A stretch of 64,000 bases of DNA from Syntrophaceae bacterium. Lineage in GTDB: Bacteria; Desulfobacterota; Syntrophia; Syntrophales; UBA2192. Below are positions 33,842-42,029 of the stretch, piece after piece. The notes beneath the pieces were generated by a model that saw only the letters and a list, made by a program, of their open reading frames with translations, made no database searches and was not told the DNA's origin. The translations under genes were made by a program, and so were the position numbers. Positions within the stretch are counted from its first letter, which is position 1; every line of letters starts with the position of its first letter. Location of the stretch: the NCBI GenBank assembly GCA_013177795.1, contig JABLXY010000002.1, positions 806,001 through 870,000 on the forward strand, in the 5' to 3' direction.

Positions 33842-33909
33842 AGTTCATTAGTTCGTTAATTCCTTCGTTCTTGAACCAGGGAACCAACGAACCAAGTGAC
33901 TGAGGAACC
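33842..33909. repeat. Head-to-head octamer arrays in the hcp/hcpR spacer
   Basis: AGTTCATT, AGTTCGTT, AATTCCTT (minus-type units) are followed by GAACCAGG, GAACCAAC, GAACCAAG (plus-type). The two blocks are inverted and can fold back. They lie between the HcpR palindrome and the regulator start codon, within its leader. Confidence 0.75.
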
Positions 33910-33917
33910 GTATTTTC

Positions 33918-34604
33918 GTGAACATCCAATCCTTCCTGTCCCGCCTTCCCCTGTTCAGAGGCCTTCCCGAAGAGGACCTGAAGGCCCTTGCGGGCATCGT
34001 CCAGGAGCGGTCGTACGCCGCGGGGGAGGCGATCTTTCGGGAAGGCGACCGCGCGGCGGGGCTCAACCTCGTCTTCTCGGGCCGGGTGAAGATCTACAAA
34101 CTCTCCCCGAACGGCAGGGAGCAGGTCCTGCACGTCATGGGGCCCGGCGAGCCCTTCGCCGAGGTCCCCGTCTTCCAGGGGGGCCACTACCCGGCGAGCG
34201 CCGGGGCCATCGAGGCGAGCCGCGTGCTCTTCATCCCCCGTGACGGCCTCACCGACATGATCCGGAAGAACCCGGCCCTGGCCCTGGACATGCTGGCGGT
34301 GCTTGCGCGGCGCCTGAGGGAATTCGCCGCCGCGATCGAGAACCTTTCATTGCGCGGCGTGCCGGAGCGGCTCTCGGCCTACCTGCTGCACGTCAGCGAC
34401 CAGGAGAAGGGGGCGGCCGAATTCGAGCTGGGCATCAAGAAGGGGCTGCTGGCCAACCTGCTCGGGACGACGGGGGAGTCGGTCTCCCGGGTGTTCGCGA
34501 AGATGGCGCAGGCCGGGATCCTCCGCGTGCAGGGGAGGAGAATCGCCATCCTCGACCGCAGGGCGCTGGCCGACGTGGCCGCGGCGAGGCGGACACTGGA
34601 CTGA
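33918..34604 (+). CDS. Crp/Fnr-family regulator, HcpR-like
   Basis: GTG at 33918 starts a 228-residue protein. The cNMP-type sensor domain (LPLFRGLPEEDLKALAGIVQ; GEAIFREGDRAAGLNLVFSG; VKIYKLSPNGREQVLHVMGP) is followed by the dimer helix. The winged-helix domain shows KKGLLANLLGTTGESVSRVF as its recognition helix. No Fnr-type N-terminal Cys cluster is present. It is divergent from hcp with a TTGACC/GGTCAA palindrome between, so the role is most likely control of hcp in response to NO or nitrite. The next gene on the strand follows after 10 bp, an unrelated permease. Confidence 0.88.
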   Translation: MNIQSFLSRLPLFRGLPEEDLKALAGIVQERSYAAGEAIFREGDRAAGLNLVFSGRVKIYKLSPNGREQVLHVMGPGEPFAEVPVFQGGHYPASAGAIEASRVLFIPRDGLTDMIRKNPALALDMLAVLARRLREFAAAIENLSLRGVPERLSAYLLHVSDQEKGAAEFELGIKKGLLANLLGTTGESVSRVFAKMAQAGILRVQGRRIAILDRRALADVAAARRTLD

Positions 34605-34614
34605 GGTGGGCGCC

Positions 34615-35934
34615 ATGGACCTCCGCTACGGACTCGACGACCGTCCTCCGCCCCTGGAGCGGGTCCTCCTGGGCCTGCAGTGGTTCGCCATCGCCGTCCC
34701 CTCCATCATCATCATCGGCAAGATCATCTGCACCGTCGGGCCCGCCGGTGCCTGCGACCCCATCGTGTACCTGCAGAAGATGTTCTTCGTCGCCGCCCTG
34801 TTCATGCTCGTCCAGATCTTCCGGGGGCACGGCCTGCCGCTCATCGTCGGCCCGTCGACGGTGATCCTCATCGGGATCCTGTCGAGCCCCGGCGCGCGGC
34901 CGCAGGCGCTCCACACGGCGATCCTCCTGGGCGGCCTGCTGCTCGCCATCCTGGCCTGGACGGGCCTCTTCGGGAAGATCCGCGAACTCTTCACCCGGCG
35001 CGTCGTGGCCGTCGTGCTGCTGCTCATTGCCTTCACCCTGACGCCGACGATCATCCGGCTGATCACCGGCGGGGGCGCCGAGCCGCGCGCGAGCATCCTG
35101 TTCGCGTTCGTCATGAGCCTTGCGATGCTGGTCCTGTACCGGCTGCTGGGCGGCGTCTGGCGCTCGACGCTGATCCTCACCGCCACGGTGGCGGGCACCG
35201 TCGCCTGGCATTTCCTCTTCCCCGCCGCGGCCGCCGGCGGGCCCGCCGCCCCCGCTGCGCTTCTCTCTTCGTTCTTCAGGGGCTTCACGACGGAGCTCGC
35301 CTTCGACCCCGGGCTGCTGGCGGCGTTCCTCGTCTGCTTTCTCGCCCTGGCCGTCAACGACATCGGCTCCATCGAGTCGATGAGCGTCTTCGTGAGCGGG
35401 GGCGACCGGGGCGGGAGGCTCCGCAGGGGCATCCTGGTGACGGGGCTGACGAACATGGCCGCGGGCTTTCTCGGCATCGTGGGCCAGGTCAACTACTCCC
35501 TGAGCCCGGGGGTCGTCGCCTCCTCGAGGTGCCTGTCGCGCCACGCGCTGGTGCCGGCGGCGCTCCTGATGCTGGCCGTCGCGTTCTCGCCTGCCGCCAT
35601 TTCCGTCATGGAGGCCGTGCCGCCCGTCGTGGTGGGCAGCGCGATGCTCTACATCCTCTGCGCCCAGATGGCCGCGGGGATCATGATGCTGACGGAGGGC
35701 GAAGGGGCCGGGGGCCTCAACGGCGGCCTCGTGGTGGGAATCCCGCTGCTCGTTGCCGTCGTGGTGGCCTTCCTGCCCGCGGGCATCGTCGAGGCATGGC
35801 CGCCCGTCATCCGGCCCGTGGCGGGCAACAGCTTCGTCATGGGCGTGCTGGCGGTTCTCTTCCTGGAGCACGGCCTGTTCCGGGCTGACGGCAAGCCGGG
35901 TGCCCCGGGCGAGCGGAAGGGGGGTCGCACATGA
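34615..35934 (+). CDS. NCS2-family nucleobase permease (xanthine/uracil type)
   Basis: ATG at 34615 behind GAGGTGGG gives 439 residues and about twelve to fourteen membrane helices. Family marks are ERVLLGLQWFAIAVPSIIII, YLQKMFFVAALFMLVQIFRG, then GHGLPLIVGPSTVILIGI, and AVNDIGSIESMSVF, the region that binds the base. GGRLRRGILVTGLTNMAAGF and LGIVGQVNYSLSPGVVASSR follow the UraA/XanQ pattern. It imports a purine or pyrimidine by cation symport; substrate specificity is not readable. It starts 10 bp after the regulator gene and overlaps the LysE-type gene. Confidence 0.87.
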   Translation: MDLRYGLDDRPPPLERVLLGLQWFAIAVPSIIIIGKIICTVGPAGACDPIVYLQKMFFVAALFMLVQIFRGHGLPLIVGPSTVILIGILSSPGARPQALHTAILLGGLLLAILAWTGLFGKIRELFTRRVVAVVLLLIAFTLTPTIIRLITGGGAEPRASILFAFVMSLAMLVLYRLLGGVWRSTLILTATVAGTVAWHFLFPAAAAGGPAAPAALLSSFFRGFTTELAFDPGLLAAFLVCFLALAVNDIGSIESMSVFVSGGDRGGRLRRGILVTGLTNMAAGFLGIVGQVNYSLSPGVVASSRCLSRHALVPAALLMLAVAFSPAAISVMEAVPPVVVGSAMLYILCAQMAAGIMMLTEGEGAGGLNGGLVVGIPLLVAVVVAFLPAGIVEAWPPVIRPVAGNSFVMGVLAVLFLEHGLFRADGKPGAPGERKGGRT

Positions 35935-36557
35935 CCGCACTGCTGACGGCCGCCGCCGTGTACGGGCTCTCCGCCGGGTTCTCGCCCGGCCCGCTGCTCG
36001 CGCTGGTCATCGCGCAGTCGATCCGGTTCGGCTTCCGGGAAGGCGCCAAGGCCGCCCTGGCGCCCCTGGTGACGGATGTGCCCATCATCCTGCTGTCCGT
36101 GCTGGTCCTGCTGCCCTTTGCGGCCGACCGCGCGGTCCTCGGGTACCTCTCGCTGGCGGGTGCCCTGTTCGTCATGTACCTTGCCGGCAACTGCGCGAGG
36201 GCCAGGCCCCCGGAGGCGGGCGGGGCCGGCGAGAGCCCGAGGTCGCTGCTTCGCGGTGCGGCCGTCAACGCCCTCAACCCGCACCCCTACCTGTTCTGGC
36301 TGACGGTCGGCGGACCCACGGTCATCCGGGCCTGGGCCGAGAGCCCCGGGGCCGCCGCGGCCTTCGTGGTGGTGTTCAGCGCGTGCCTCGTCGGGTCCAA
36401 GCTGATCGTGGCCGCCCTCGCCGGGCGGTCGAGGGGCCTGCTGGCCGGCAGGGCCTACGGCATCGTGATGCGGGCCCTGGGCCTGGCGCTTCTCGTCTTC
36501 GCCCTGCTGCTGCTGCGGGACGGGCTCGCCCTGTCGGGGCTCCTCGGGCATTCCTGA
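35931..36557 (+). CDS. LysE/RhtB-family exporter
   Basis: The 208-residue protein has six predicted helices and the LysE start YGLSAGFSPGPLLALVIAQS, followed by RFGFREGAKAALAPLVTDVP. NALNPHPYLFWLTVGGP is the second conserved loop. These transporters export amino acids or related small molecules. The ATG overlaps the permease stop (ATGA), so the genes are coupled, but one imports and the other exports. Ala/Leu-rich tail is normal. Confidence 0.85.
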   Translation: MTALLTAAAVYGLSAGFSPGPLLALVIAQSIRFGFREGAKAALAPLVTDVPIILLSVLVLLPFAADRAVLGYLSLAGALFVMYLAGNCARARPPEAGGAGESPRSLLRGAAVNALNPHPYLFWLTVGGPTVIRAWAESPGAAAAFVVVFSACLVGSKLIVAALAGRSRGLLAGRAYGIVMRALGLALLVFALLLLRDGLALSGLLGHS

Positions 36558-36620
36558 CTGTCACCCGGCCCCGGAGTGTGATATAGGGGAGCCTCAATTT
36601 CCAAGGAAAGCCGGTGTGCC

Positions 36621-37244
36621 ATGAAATTCTTCCAGTCGAACCGAGAGAAGTACTATGACCTCTTCGAAGAGCTGGCCGACAAGCTCGAGGAGGGGGTGAA
36701 GCTGTTCACCGAGATCATCGGCAACTACGCGTATTCGGAGTACAAGGTGGGCAAGCTCAAGGAGATCGAGCACGAGGCCGACTACATCACCCACCAGGTC
36801 TACAAGAGGATGCACAAGGTGTTTCTCGCGCCGATGGACCGGGAGGACATCTTCCAGCTGGCCAACAAGATGGACAGCATTCTCGACGAGGTCGAATCCG
36901 CCGCCGTGCGGATGTACCTGTTCCGGATGAAGGCGCCCGCGCCAGAGCTCGTGAAGATCACGGCGATTCTCGGCGAGGCGGTCGCGAAGATCCGCAAGGT
37001 TGTCTTCTCCGTGCGGAAGAAGCAGGATGCGTCGCTGATCCTCGCGCTGTGCGTGGAGATCAACACGCTCGAGAACGAGGCCGATCAGCTCCACCGGGCG
37101 GCCATGGTGCGGCTCTTCGAGGAGGAGAAGGACGCGATCGAGCTCATCAAGGTGAAGGACATCATCGGGCGGATCGAAAACGCCGTCGACAACTGCGAAG
37201 ACGTCTCCAACATCATCGAAGGCATCGTCCTCAAATACAGCTAA
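36621..37244 (+). CDS. DUF47 (PhoU-like) family protein
   Basis: The 207-residue, all-helical protein starts MKFFQSNREKYYDLFEELAD. It has the DUF47 signatures GKLKEIEHEADYITHQVYKR and PMDREDIFQLANKMDSILDE, plus EINTLENEADQLHR and IKVKDIIGRIENAVDNCEDV. The E/D-rich bundles bind metal ions as in PhoU. DUF47 proteins usually sit before a PiT phosphate permease; here none follows, because a RAYT mobile unit begins five bases after the stop codon. The permease may be elsewhere, or an old neighbour was displaced. Confidence 0.92.
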   Translation: MKFFQSNREKYYDLFEELADKLEEGVKLFTEIIGNYAYSEYKVGKLKEIEHEADYITHQVYKRMHKVFLAPMDREDIFQLANKMDSILDEVESAAVRMYLFRMKAPAPELVKITAILGEAVAKIRKVVFSVRKKQDASLILALCVEINTLENEADQLHRAAMVRLFEEEKDAIELIKVKDIIGRIENAVDNCEDVSNIIEGIVLKYS

Positions 37245-37248
37245 GATC

Positions 37249-38286
37249 GGGGACGTTGTTTACTAATTAGAATAACTCGTGTTGGCTTGGATTGGGACAG
37301 GAGGGGCCAGTTGCCGAGAAGGGCAAGATTAGACGCGGACGGTGCCATTCATCACGTCATCGTCCGCGGGATCGAGCAGAGGCGGATCTTCGACGACGAC
37401 GGGGACCGGGGAAATTTCATCTCGCGGTTGGCGTCTGTCGCGGTGGAGACGGAGACGACAATCTATGCCTGGGCATTGCTTCCCAATCACGCTCATTTGC
37501 TTATCCGCAGCGGACCGCATGGGATATCAAAATTCATGCGGCGTCTTCTAACGGGGTATGCCGTCTATTACAACCGAAGGCACGAAAGGCACGGTTATCT
37601 GTTCCAAAACCGATACAAGTCCATTCTTTGCGAAGAAGAACCCTATTTCAAAGAGTTGATCCGATACATCCACCTCAACCCGCTCCGGGCGGGACTGGTC
37701 GACAGCCTTTCCGCTTTAGATACCTACCCCTGGTGCGGGCACGCATATGTGATCAATCGAAGCCAGTACCCCTGGCATGATGTTTCTTTCGTATTGTCTC
37801 GGTTCGGCGAGAAAAGGGGAGAGGCTCGTCGGCGATATCAGGAGTTTCTCAAGAGCGGAATTCGGGATGAGGCCGTGGGCAGAGGAAGCAGCAATTGGCG
37901 ATCGGACTGGAGTTTGTTGGATTGGTTGAGGAATTCGCAGCCTGGCGGCGGACAGGAGACATCTGGTGATGGACGCATCCTTGGCGGGGAGATGTTTGCC
38001 CGAGGTATGTGGCGGGAGAAGAATCAGCCGTTACCGGATACAGCAGCGGCAACGGCAATTATAGGCAGCGCCTGTGAGAAGACCGGCGTCAATGTCGCGG
38101 AACTGTTGTCAGGCAGTCGGCGCGCTGAAGTGGCGAAACTGCGCGAGCGGTTGGCGCGCCAGCTCATCGTGTTACCCGGGATGACGCTTGCGGAAATCGG
38201 TCGTCTGCTGGGAGTTACAAAAGCAGCTGTTTATAAGATTTTGGAGAGGAAGGGCTGAGTTATTCTAATTAGTCAACAACGTCCCC
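37249..38286 (+). mobile_element. RAYT transposase unit with 30-bp inverted ends, 1038 bp
   Basis: GGGGACGTTGTT at 37249 opens a 30-bp end that continues TACTAATTAGAATAACTC. The same sequence, inverted with one mismatch, closes the unit at 38257-38286. The TnpA_REP-type gene lies between, and its stop codon is part of the right end. The unit sits between DUF47 and the C45 gene. A transposase-less derivative with the same ends is at 41944-42023. No clear target duplication, as expected for HUH transposases. Confidence 0.88.
37311..38258 (+). CDS. REP-associated tyrosine transposase (RAYT, HUH type)
   Basis: TTG at 37311 behind CAGGAGGGG gives the usual start MPRRARLDADGAIHHVIVRG and 315 residues. 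The HUH motif is LLPNHAHLLIRSGPHGISKF, and the catalytic Tyr region is HGYLFQNRYKSILCEEEPYF with LIRYIHLNPLRAGLV. This is the Y1_Tnp/TnpA_REP fold, which cuts single-stranded DNA next to a hairpin. The C-terminal 100 residues add a DnaA-like and helix-turn-helix region (GMTLAEIGRLLGVTKAAVYK). GC is lower than its surroundings, fitting recent arrival. Confidence 0.93.
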   Translation: MPRRARLDADGAIHHVIVRGIEQRRIFDDDGDRGNFISRLASVAVETETTIYAWALLPNHAHLLIRSGPHGISKFMRRLLTGYAVYYNRRHERHGYLFQNRYKSILCEEEPYFKELIRYIHLNPLRAGLVDSLSALDTYPWCGHAYVINRSQYPWHDVSFVLSRFGEKRGEARRRYQEFLKSGIRDEAVGRGSSNWRSDWSLLDWLRNSQPGGGQETSGDGRILGGEMFARGMWREKNQPLPDTAAATAIIGSACEKTGVNVAELLSGSRRAEVAKLRERLARQLIVLPGMTLAEIGRLLGVTKAAVYKILERKG

Positions 38287-38295
38287 AATCTTGAG

Positions 38296-39366
38296 ATGAA
38301 GAAGGAAACAAGGCTGAATATCGTCGAGTGCGGCGGGGGGCCCTACGAGATCGGCAGGCAGTGGGGCGAAGGGTGCCGCGAGAATCTCCGCAGGTCGCTG
38401 GCCCTGCTCTACGCCGGCCTCGAGCATGGCCCCTTCCGTGTCGGCAAGGCCCAGGTCCGGGATGCGGCCGTGACGTTCATGGCCGCCGCGCGCAATTTCG
38501 ATCCTTACGGCTTCGAGGTGCTGCGCGGCCAGGCCGAGGGGGCCGGGATGGACCTCGAGGAGGCCCTGGCCCTGCAGTGCACCCTCGAGATCGCCTTCAA
38601 TTACGACAGGATCATGGGGCTGTGCACGTCCTTCGCCGTGGCGGGGAAGGCGACGGCGGGCGGCGGGGCGATTCTCGGGCAGAACGTCGACTGGCACCCC
38701 GACTCGACGCTCGACCTGCTGCGCATCCGTCACGACAGCGGCATCCGCGAGTTCGTGCTGTGCCTCTCCGGCAGCCCCTACTATCATCTGAACTCCGCCG
38801 GCATCGGCAACTGCTCAAACCTCACTCTCGGCCCACTGGGCGACATGAAGCACCAGGTGCCGCTCTCCTTCACCATCTCCCGGGCCATGCGCCAGCCCCG
38901 TATCGGCTTTGCCCTGGGAATCCTCCGCAGGCAGATGGCCGGCATGGGGTATTTTCACCTGGCCGAGTCCCACGGCGGCATGACGGGCATCGAGGCGGTA
39001 ACGGGCGATCTCGAATTGATTCTCCCCGAGCGCGACGTTCTCGTCCACGCGAACCACTACGAGACCGAGCGGTTCAAGGCCGGTGACCGGACGGCACAAC
39101 TGATTCCCGACACCGGCGCGCGGGCCCTGCGGCTGCGCGAGCGGATCGAGGGCGCCTACGGCACGATCACCCCGCAGGCCATGATGGCGATCCTTTCGGA
39201 CCACGAGGGGCACCCCAACTCGATCTGCCGTCACGTGGACCCGGAAAAACCGCCGGAGCTGGCCTCCCTGTCGAGGGCCTCCTTCGTCATGGTGCCCGCC
39301 GAGGGGCGGATGTACATCGCCGCGGGGCCGCCCTGCGAGTACGAGTTCCTGGAGTACAGCCTATGA
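38296..39366 (+). CDS. C45-family autoproteolytic acyltransferase/hydrolase
   Basis: The 356-residue product has the C45 (acyl-CoA:6-aminopenicillanate acyltransferase-like) layout. An N-terminal pro-region (IVECGGGPYEIGRQWGEGCR, with GQAEGAGMDLEEALALQ) is followed by the nucleophile Cys110 in GLCTSFAVAGKA, released by self-cleavage. GAILGQNVDWHPDS and SAGIGNCSNL complete the Ntn-hydrolase active site. Near the C-terminus HEGHPNSICRHVDP is also typical. The substrate is an acyl amide, unknown. Stop overlaps the start of the SleB-like gene (ATGA). A RAYT unit lies 10 bp upstream and may have separated it from its promoter. Confidence 0.88.
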   Translation: MKKETRLNIVECGGGPYEIGRQWGEGCRENLRRSLALLYAGLEHGPFRVGKAQVRDAAVTFMAAARNFDPYGFEVLRGQAEGAGMDLEEALALQCTLEIAFNYDRIMGLCTSFAVAGKATAGGGAILGQNVDWHPDSTLDLLRIRHDSGIREFVLCLSGSPYYHLNSAGIGNCSNLTLGPLGDMKHQVPLSFTISRAMRQPRIGFALGILRRQMAGMGYFHLAESHGGMTGIEAVTGDLELILPERDVLVHANHYETERFKAGDRTAQLIPDTGARALRLRERIEGAYGTITPQAMMAILSDHEGHPNSICRHVDPEKPPELASLSRASFVMVPAEGRMYIAAGPPCEYEFLEYSL

Positions 39367-40037
39367 GAATCGTCGCGCAGGGCCTGGTCATCCTGTTCCT
39401 GTGTCTCGCCCACGCGCCTGCCGCTCCGGCCGCCGGCGTCCCGAAGTGCCTGGCGCGGGAGCCCTCTGACACGGTCGAGTACGCGGCGGCGAAGGCAAAG
39501 CTCAGCCAGAAGGAGCTGCTGGCGCGGCTGGTCTACGCCGAGGCCCTCTCGACGGGCTTCGGCGACGACTCCCTCGTGCACGAGGCCATCGCCTGGGGCG
39601 TCATGAACCGGGTGCGGCTGGCCGAGCGCTCGGAGAGCATGAAAAAATCCTTCGGAAGCGGCATCCGGGGCGTCGTCTTCAAAAAGGGCCAGTTCAACCC
39701 CGCCGTCTCGCCGCGGTCCGCCTTCTCGAAGGATTTCCTCTGCCCGAGGGAACCCGCACTCTGGCGTTATGCCCTGGAGGCCGCGGCCAAGGCCATGGCC
39801 GGGGAGCGAAACCCCCTGATCCAGACCCCCTGGGAGCACGAGAACGGCCTTTCGCTCGTTGTGAACTTCTACTACCCGAAGTCCGTCCAGGCCAGGGGCC
39901 CTTACCCTCCCTGGGAGGGCGGCGGGGCGCTGGAGTTCATCGGCGACGTCATGATCGGCGACAGGCTGCTGCCCGCCGAGCACATCCGCTTCTACCGCCT
40001 GGTCCGCCCGCCGGCGGACCTGAAGCCGGGAAAATGA
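39363..40037 (+). CDS. SleB-like cell-wall hydrolase, exported
   Basis: The 224-residue protein has a signal peptide (MRIVAQGLVILFLCLAHAPA). Its core shows LLARLVYAEALSTGFGDDSL with AWGVMNRVRL and GIRGVVFKKGQFNPA, matching the SleB/Hydrolase_2 pattern [AR]-[LI]-[VI]-Y-x-E-A, N-R-V and V-[IV]-[FY]-x-x-x-Q-F. The Glu in VYAEA is the likely catalytic acid of this lytic transglycosylase-like fold. It is coupled to the C45 gene by a four-base overlap and followed, after 170 bp, by the ExeA-type ATPase. Confidence 0.8.
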   Translation: MRIVAQGLVILFLCLAHAPAAPAAGVPKCLAREPSDTVEYAAAKAKLSQKELLARLVYAEALSTGFGDDSLVHEAIAWGVMNRVRLAERSESMKKSFGSGIRGVVFKKGQFNPAVSPRSAFSKDFLCPREPALWRYALEAAAKAMAGERNPLIQTPWEHENGLSLVVNFYYPKSVQARGPYPPWEGGGALEFIGDVMIGDRLLPAEHIRFYRLVRPPADLKPGK

Positions 40038-40206
40038 GAGGGATCACGGGGCGCATCCCCGCCGGGCCGCCGTTTGCGGGACGGCTCCGGCGGCCCCATT
40101 CATTTGATGGTGGACATCTGCCGCAAATCGTGTGTAAAATTCGGCATGTAAAAGGCGGACAACCCCTGGCCGCCCGATCGACAGACAGCCAGCAGCGAGA
40201 GTGCCG

Positions 40207-41538
40207 ATGTACAACGACTTCTACCAGTTCTCGAAGGAGCCCTTCAACATCACCCCGGACCCCGCTTTCCTGTACATGAGCCCCTCGCATCAGGAAGCGA
40301 TGGCCATGATCGCCTACGGGATTGAAAACCGGAAGGCCTTCATTCTCGTCACGGGCGAGGTCGGCACGGGGAAGACGTCCGTCCTGCGCGCGTTCCTGCA
40401 GGATCTCAAGCCGGACAACATCCGCTACGTCTACATCATCAACCCGAACATCACGTTCCGGGAGTTTCTCGAGAAGATCTTCCGGGAGCTGGGGATGGAT
40501 ACGGAAGGGCTCACCACGACGCAGCTGGTGGAAAAACTCCAGCGCGTGCTGGTCGACGAGTACGTGGAGGGCCGCAATTTCGTCGTGGTCATCGACGAGG
40601 CCCAGAACATGCCCGTCGAGACGCTCGAGAACATGCGCCTGCTGTCCAACCTCGAGACGTCCACGTACAAGCTGATCCAGATCGTCTTCGCCGCCCCGCC
40701 GGAATTCGAGGCCATTCTCGATCATCCCCGGCTGCAGTCGCTCAAGCAGCGCATCGCCGTCCGGGCGAGGATCCTCCCGCTGAGCGCGAAGGAGAGCGAA
40801 GAGTACATCCGGCACAGGCTGTCGGTGGCGTCGAAGGGAGGGGATCCCGTCTTCACGGAGAGGGCCGTGAAGATGATCGCGGCACGGGCCAAAGGCATCC
40901 CGAGGGTCATCAACATCCTCTGCGACAACGCCCTGGTCACGGGATTGGGGTACCACGAGAAACCCGTGGGCGCGAAGATCGTCCGGGAAGTGATCGCCGA
41001 TTACCGGTCAGACGCAAAACCGAAAGGAAAGAAGAACCGGAGCCCGGTGTGGGTCCCCGTTGCCGCGTGCCTGGCCGCTCTGCTTCTCGTCGTGCTGGCG
41101 TTCATGCTCTACAGGGTGTTCGACGTTCTGGAAGAGCACAAGGCGCAGCTGGCCAGGCTCCGGCAGCCCATCGTGAAAGGCAAGATCGATCCCGCGCTGC
41201 GCGAGAGGGCGCTCGCCGGAACGGACAGCCCTGACAGGGGCTCGGCCGGGCCGGCCCCCGCGGACGGGGAGCGCGCGCCCGATCCCTTCGGCGCGCCCGC
41301 AAAGGCCGCCGGAGGCCCGGAGGCAGCCGCCGGGCGGTTTCCGCATACCGCTGTTGTGAAGAAGGACGACACCCTCTTCGGGATGACGGTCCGGGCCTAT
41401 GGTTTCAGCAACGACCGGGTGATGGAGTTCGTCAAGAAGAACAACCCCTCGATCAAGGATGTGAAGCAGATCGAGGTGGGGACCACCATTGTATTCCCGC
41501 CGCTCGATGAGTCCCTGAAGGAATCCCCGCGCAAGTGA
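40207..41538 (+). CDS. ExeA-type AAA+ ATPase with membrane anchor and LysM-like tail
   Basis: The 443-residue protein starts MYNDFYQFSKEPFNITPDPA, the usual opening of ExeA/XrtA-system ATPases. Walker A is VTGEVGTGKTSVLRAF and Walker B NFVVVIDEAQNMP, with IPRVINILCDNALVTG in the sensor region. A basic stretch and a membrane helix (VPVAACLAALLLVVLAFMLY, about 283-302) follow, then a Pro/Ala-rich linker and a C-terminal LysM-like domain (KKDDTLFGMTVRAYGFSNDR to GTTIVFPP) for the cell wall. In exosortase loci it is thought to help exopolysaccharide export. It is the only plus-strand gene that clearly belongs to the exopolysaccharide locus. GTG six bases upstream is an alternative start. Confidence 0.9.
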   Translation: MYNDFYQFSKEPFNITPDPAFLYMSPSHQEAMAMIAYGIENRKAFILVTGEVGTGKTSVLRAFLQDLKPDNIRYVYIINPNITFREFLEKIFRELGMDTEGLTTTQLVEKLQRVLVDEYVEGRNFVVVIDEAQNMPVETLENMRLLSNLETSTYKLIQIVFAAPPEFEAILDHPRLQSLKQRIAVRARILPLSAKESEEYIRHRLSVASKGGDPVFTERAVKMIAARAKGIPRVINILCDNALVTGLGYHEKPVGAKIVREVIADYRSDAKPKGKKNRSPVWVPVAACLAALLLVVLAFMLYRVFDVLEEHKAQLARLRQPIVKGKIDPALRERALAGTDSPDRGSAGPAPADGERAPDPFGAPAKAAGGPEAAAGRFPHTAVVKKDDTLFGMTVRAYGFSNDRVMEFVKKNNPSIKDVKQIEVGTTIVFPPLDESLKESPRK

Positions 41539-41746
41539 GCACGCCGCGGCGCTTCCCTTCCGCTGAAAATCCCCCGCAGGGCACCCGGCCCTCCCCAAAA
41601 CTAGTAAAAAAGTATTAGTTGCTTTCGCCGCGCAAATGTGGTACTGACGGCCGTCAGCTTCAGGCGGACAGCTCGTTTTCGTCAAGATATCCCATGGTTG
41701 CGGTAAGGCAAGCTGACATCAGAACGGCCATGGAGGGTATGCGGTC
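41539..41746 (+). other. Non-coding leader region after the ExeA-type gene
   Basis: About 200 bp with no gene. It contains an A/T-rich stretch (AAAACTAGTAAAAAAGTATT, 41597-41616) unlike the GC-rich surroundings, a candidate promoter for the small gene at 41747. I found no convincing -35/-10 pair. Confidence 0.35.
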
Positions 41747-41926
41747 ATGGGTCATCAAGGCAGGGTATTGGCGGCGGAGCGCGACAGCGTTCCGCAGGAT
41801 CTGGCGGGTCATCAGGCTGCTGCAGCGGATGTGCGTGCCTGTCCGGGGAAGGGCATACTGTGGGGTGCCCTGATCTCGGCCTTGCTCTGGCTCGTACTGA
41901 TCGCCGTGCTGGCCCCGCTGCTGTAA
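41747..41926 (+). CDS. 59-residue protein with one C-terminal membrane helix
   Basis: ATG at 41747 follows GGAGGG by nine bases. The N-terminal 37 residues are polar (MGHQGRVLAAERDSVPQDLA then GHQAAAADVRACPGKG). The end is a single hydrophobic helix (ILWGALISALLWLVLIAVLA, PLL). This tail-anchored layout, the good ribosome-binding site and its place next to the exopolysaccharide genes suggest a small accessory protein. No family recognised. An 80-bp RAYT-type palindrome begins 18 bp after its stop. Confidence 0.5.
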   Translation: MGHQGRVLAAERDSVPQDLAGHQAAAADVRACPGKGILWGALISALLWLVLIAVLAPLL

Positions 41927-41943
41927 AAAAAGATAAAAAAAGA

Positions 41944-42023
41944 GGGACGTTGTTTACTAATTAGAATAACTTCCATCCGGTCGAAATGTGTAACGAGTTA
42001 TTCTAATTAGTAAACAACGTCCC
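41944..42023. mobile_element. 80-bp transposase-less derivative of the RAYT unit (MITE/REP-like)
   Basis: Perfect 28-bp arms (GGGACGTTGTTT plus ACTAATTAGAATAACT, and their exact inverse) flank a 24-base middle. The arms match the 30-bp ends of the RAYT unit at 37249-38286. It lies between the small membrane gene and the BY-kinase stop codon, six bases before the latter. The hairpin may also end both convergent transcripts. Confidence 0.92.
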
Positions 42024-42029
42024 TGATGT

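Noticed and set aside
36621-37244. DUF47 gene as proof of a phosphate-uptake operon here
   Set aside because: No PiT permease is adjacent; the next 1 kb is the RAYT mobile unit.
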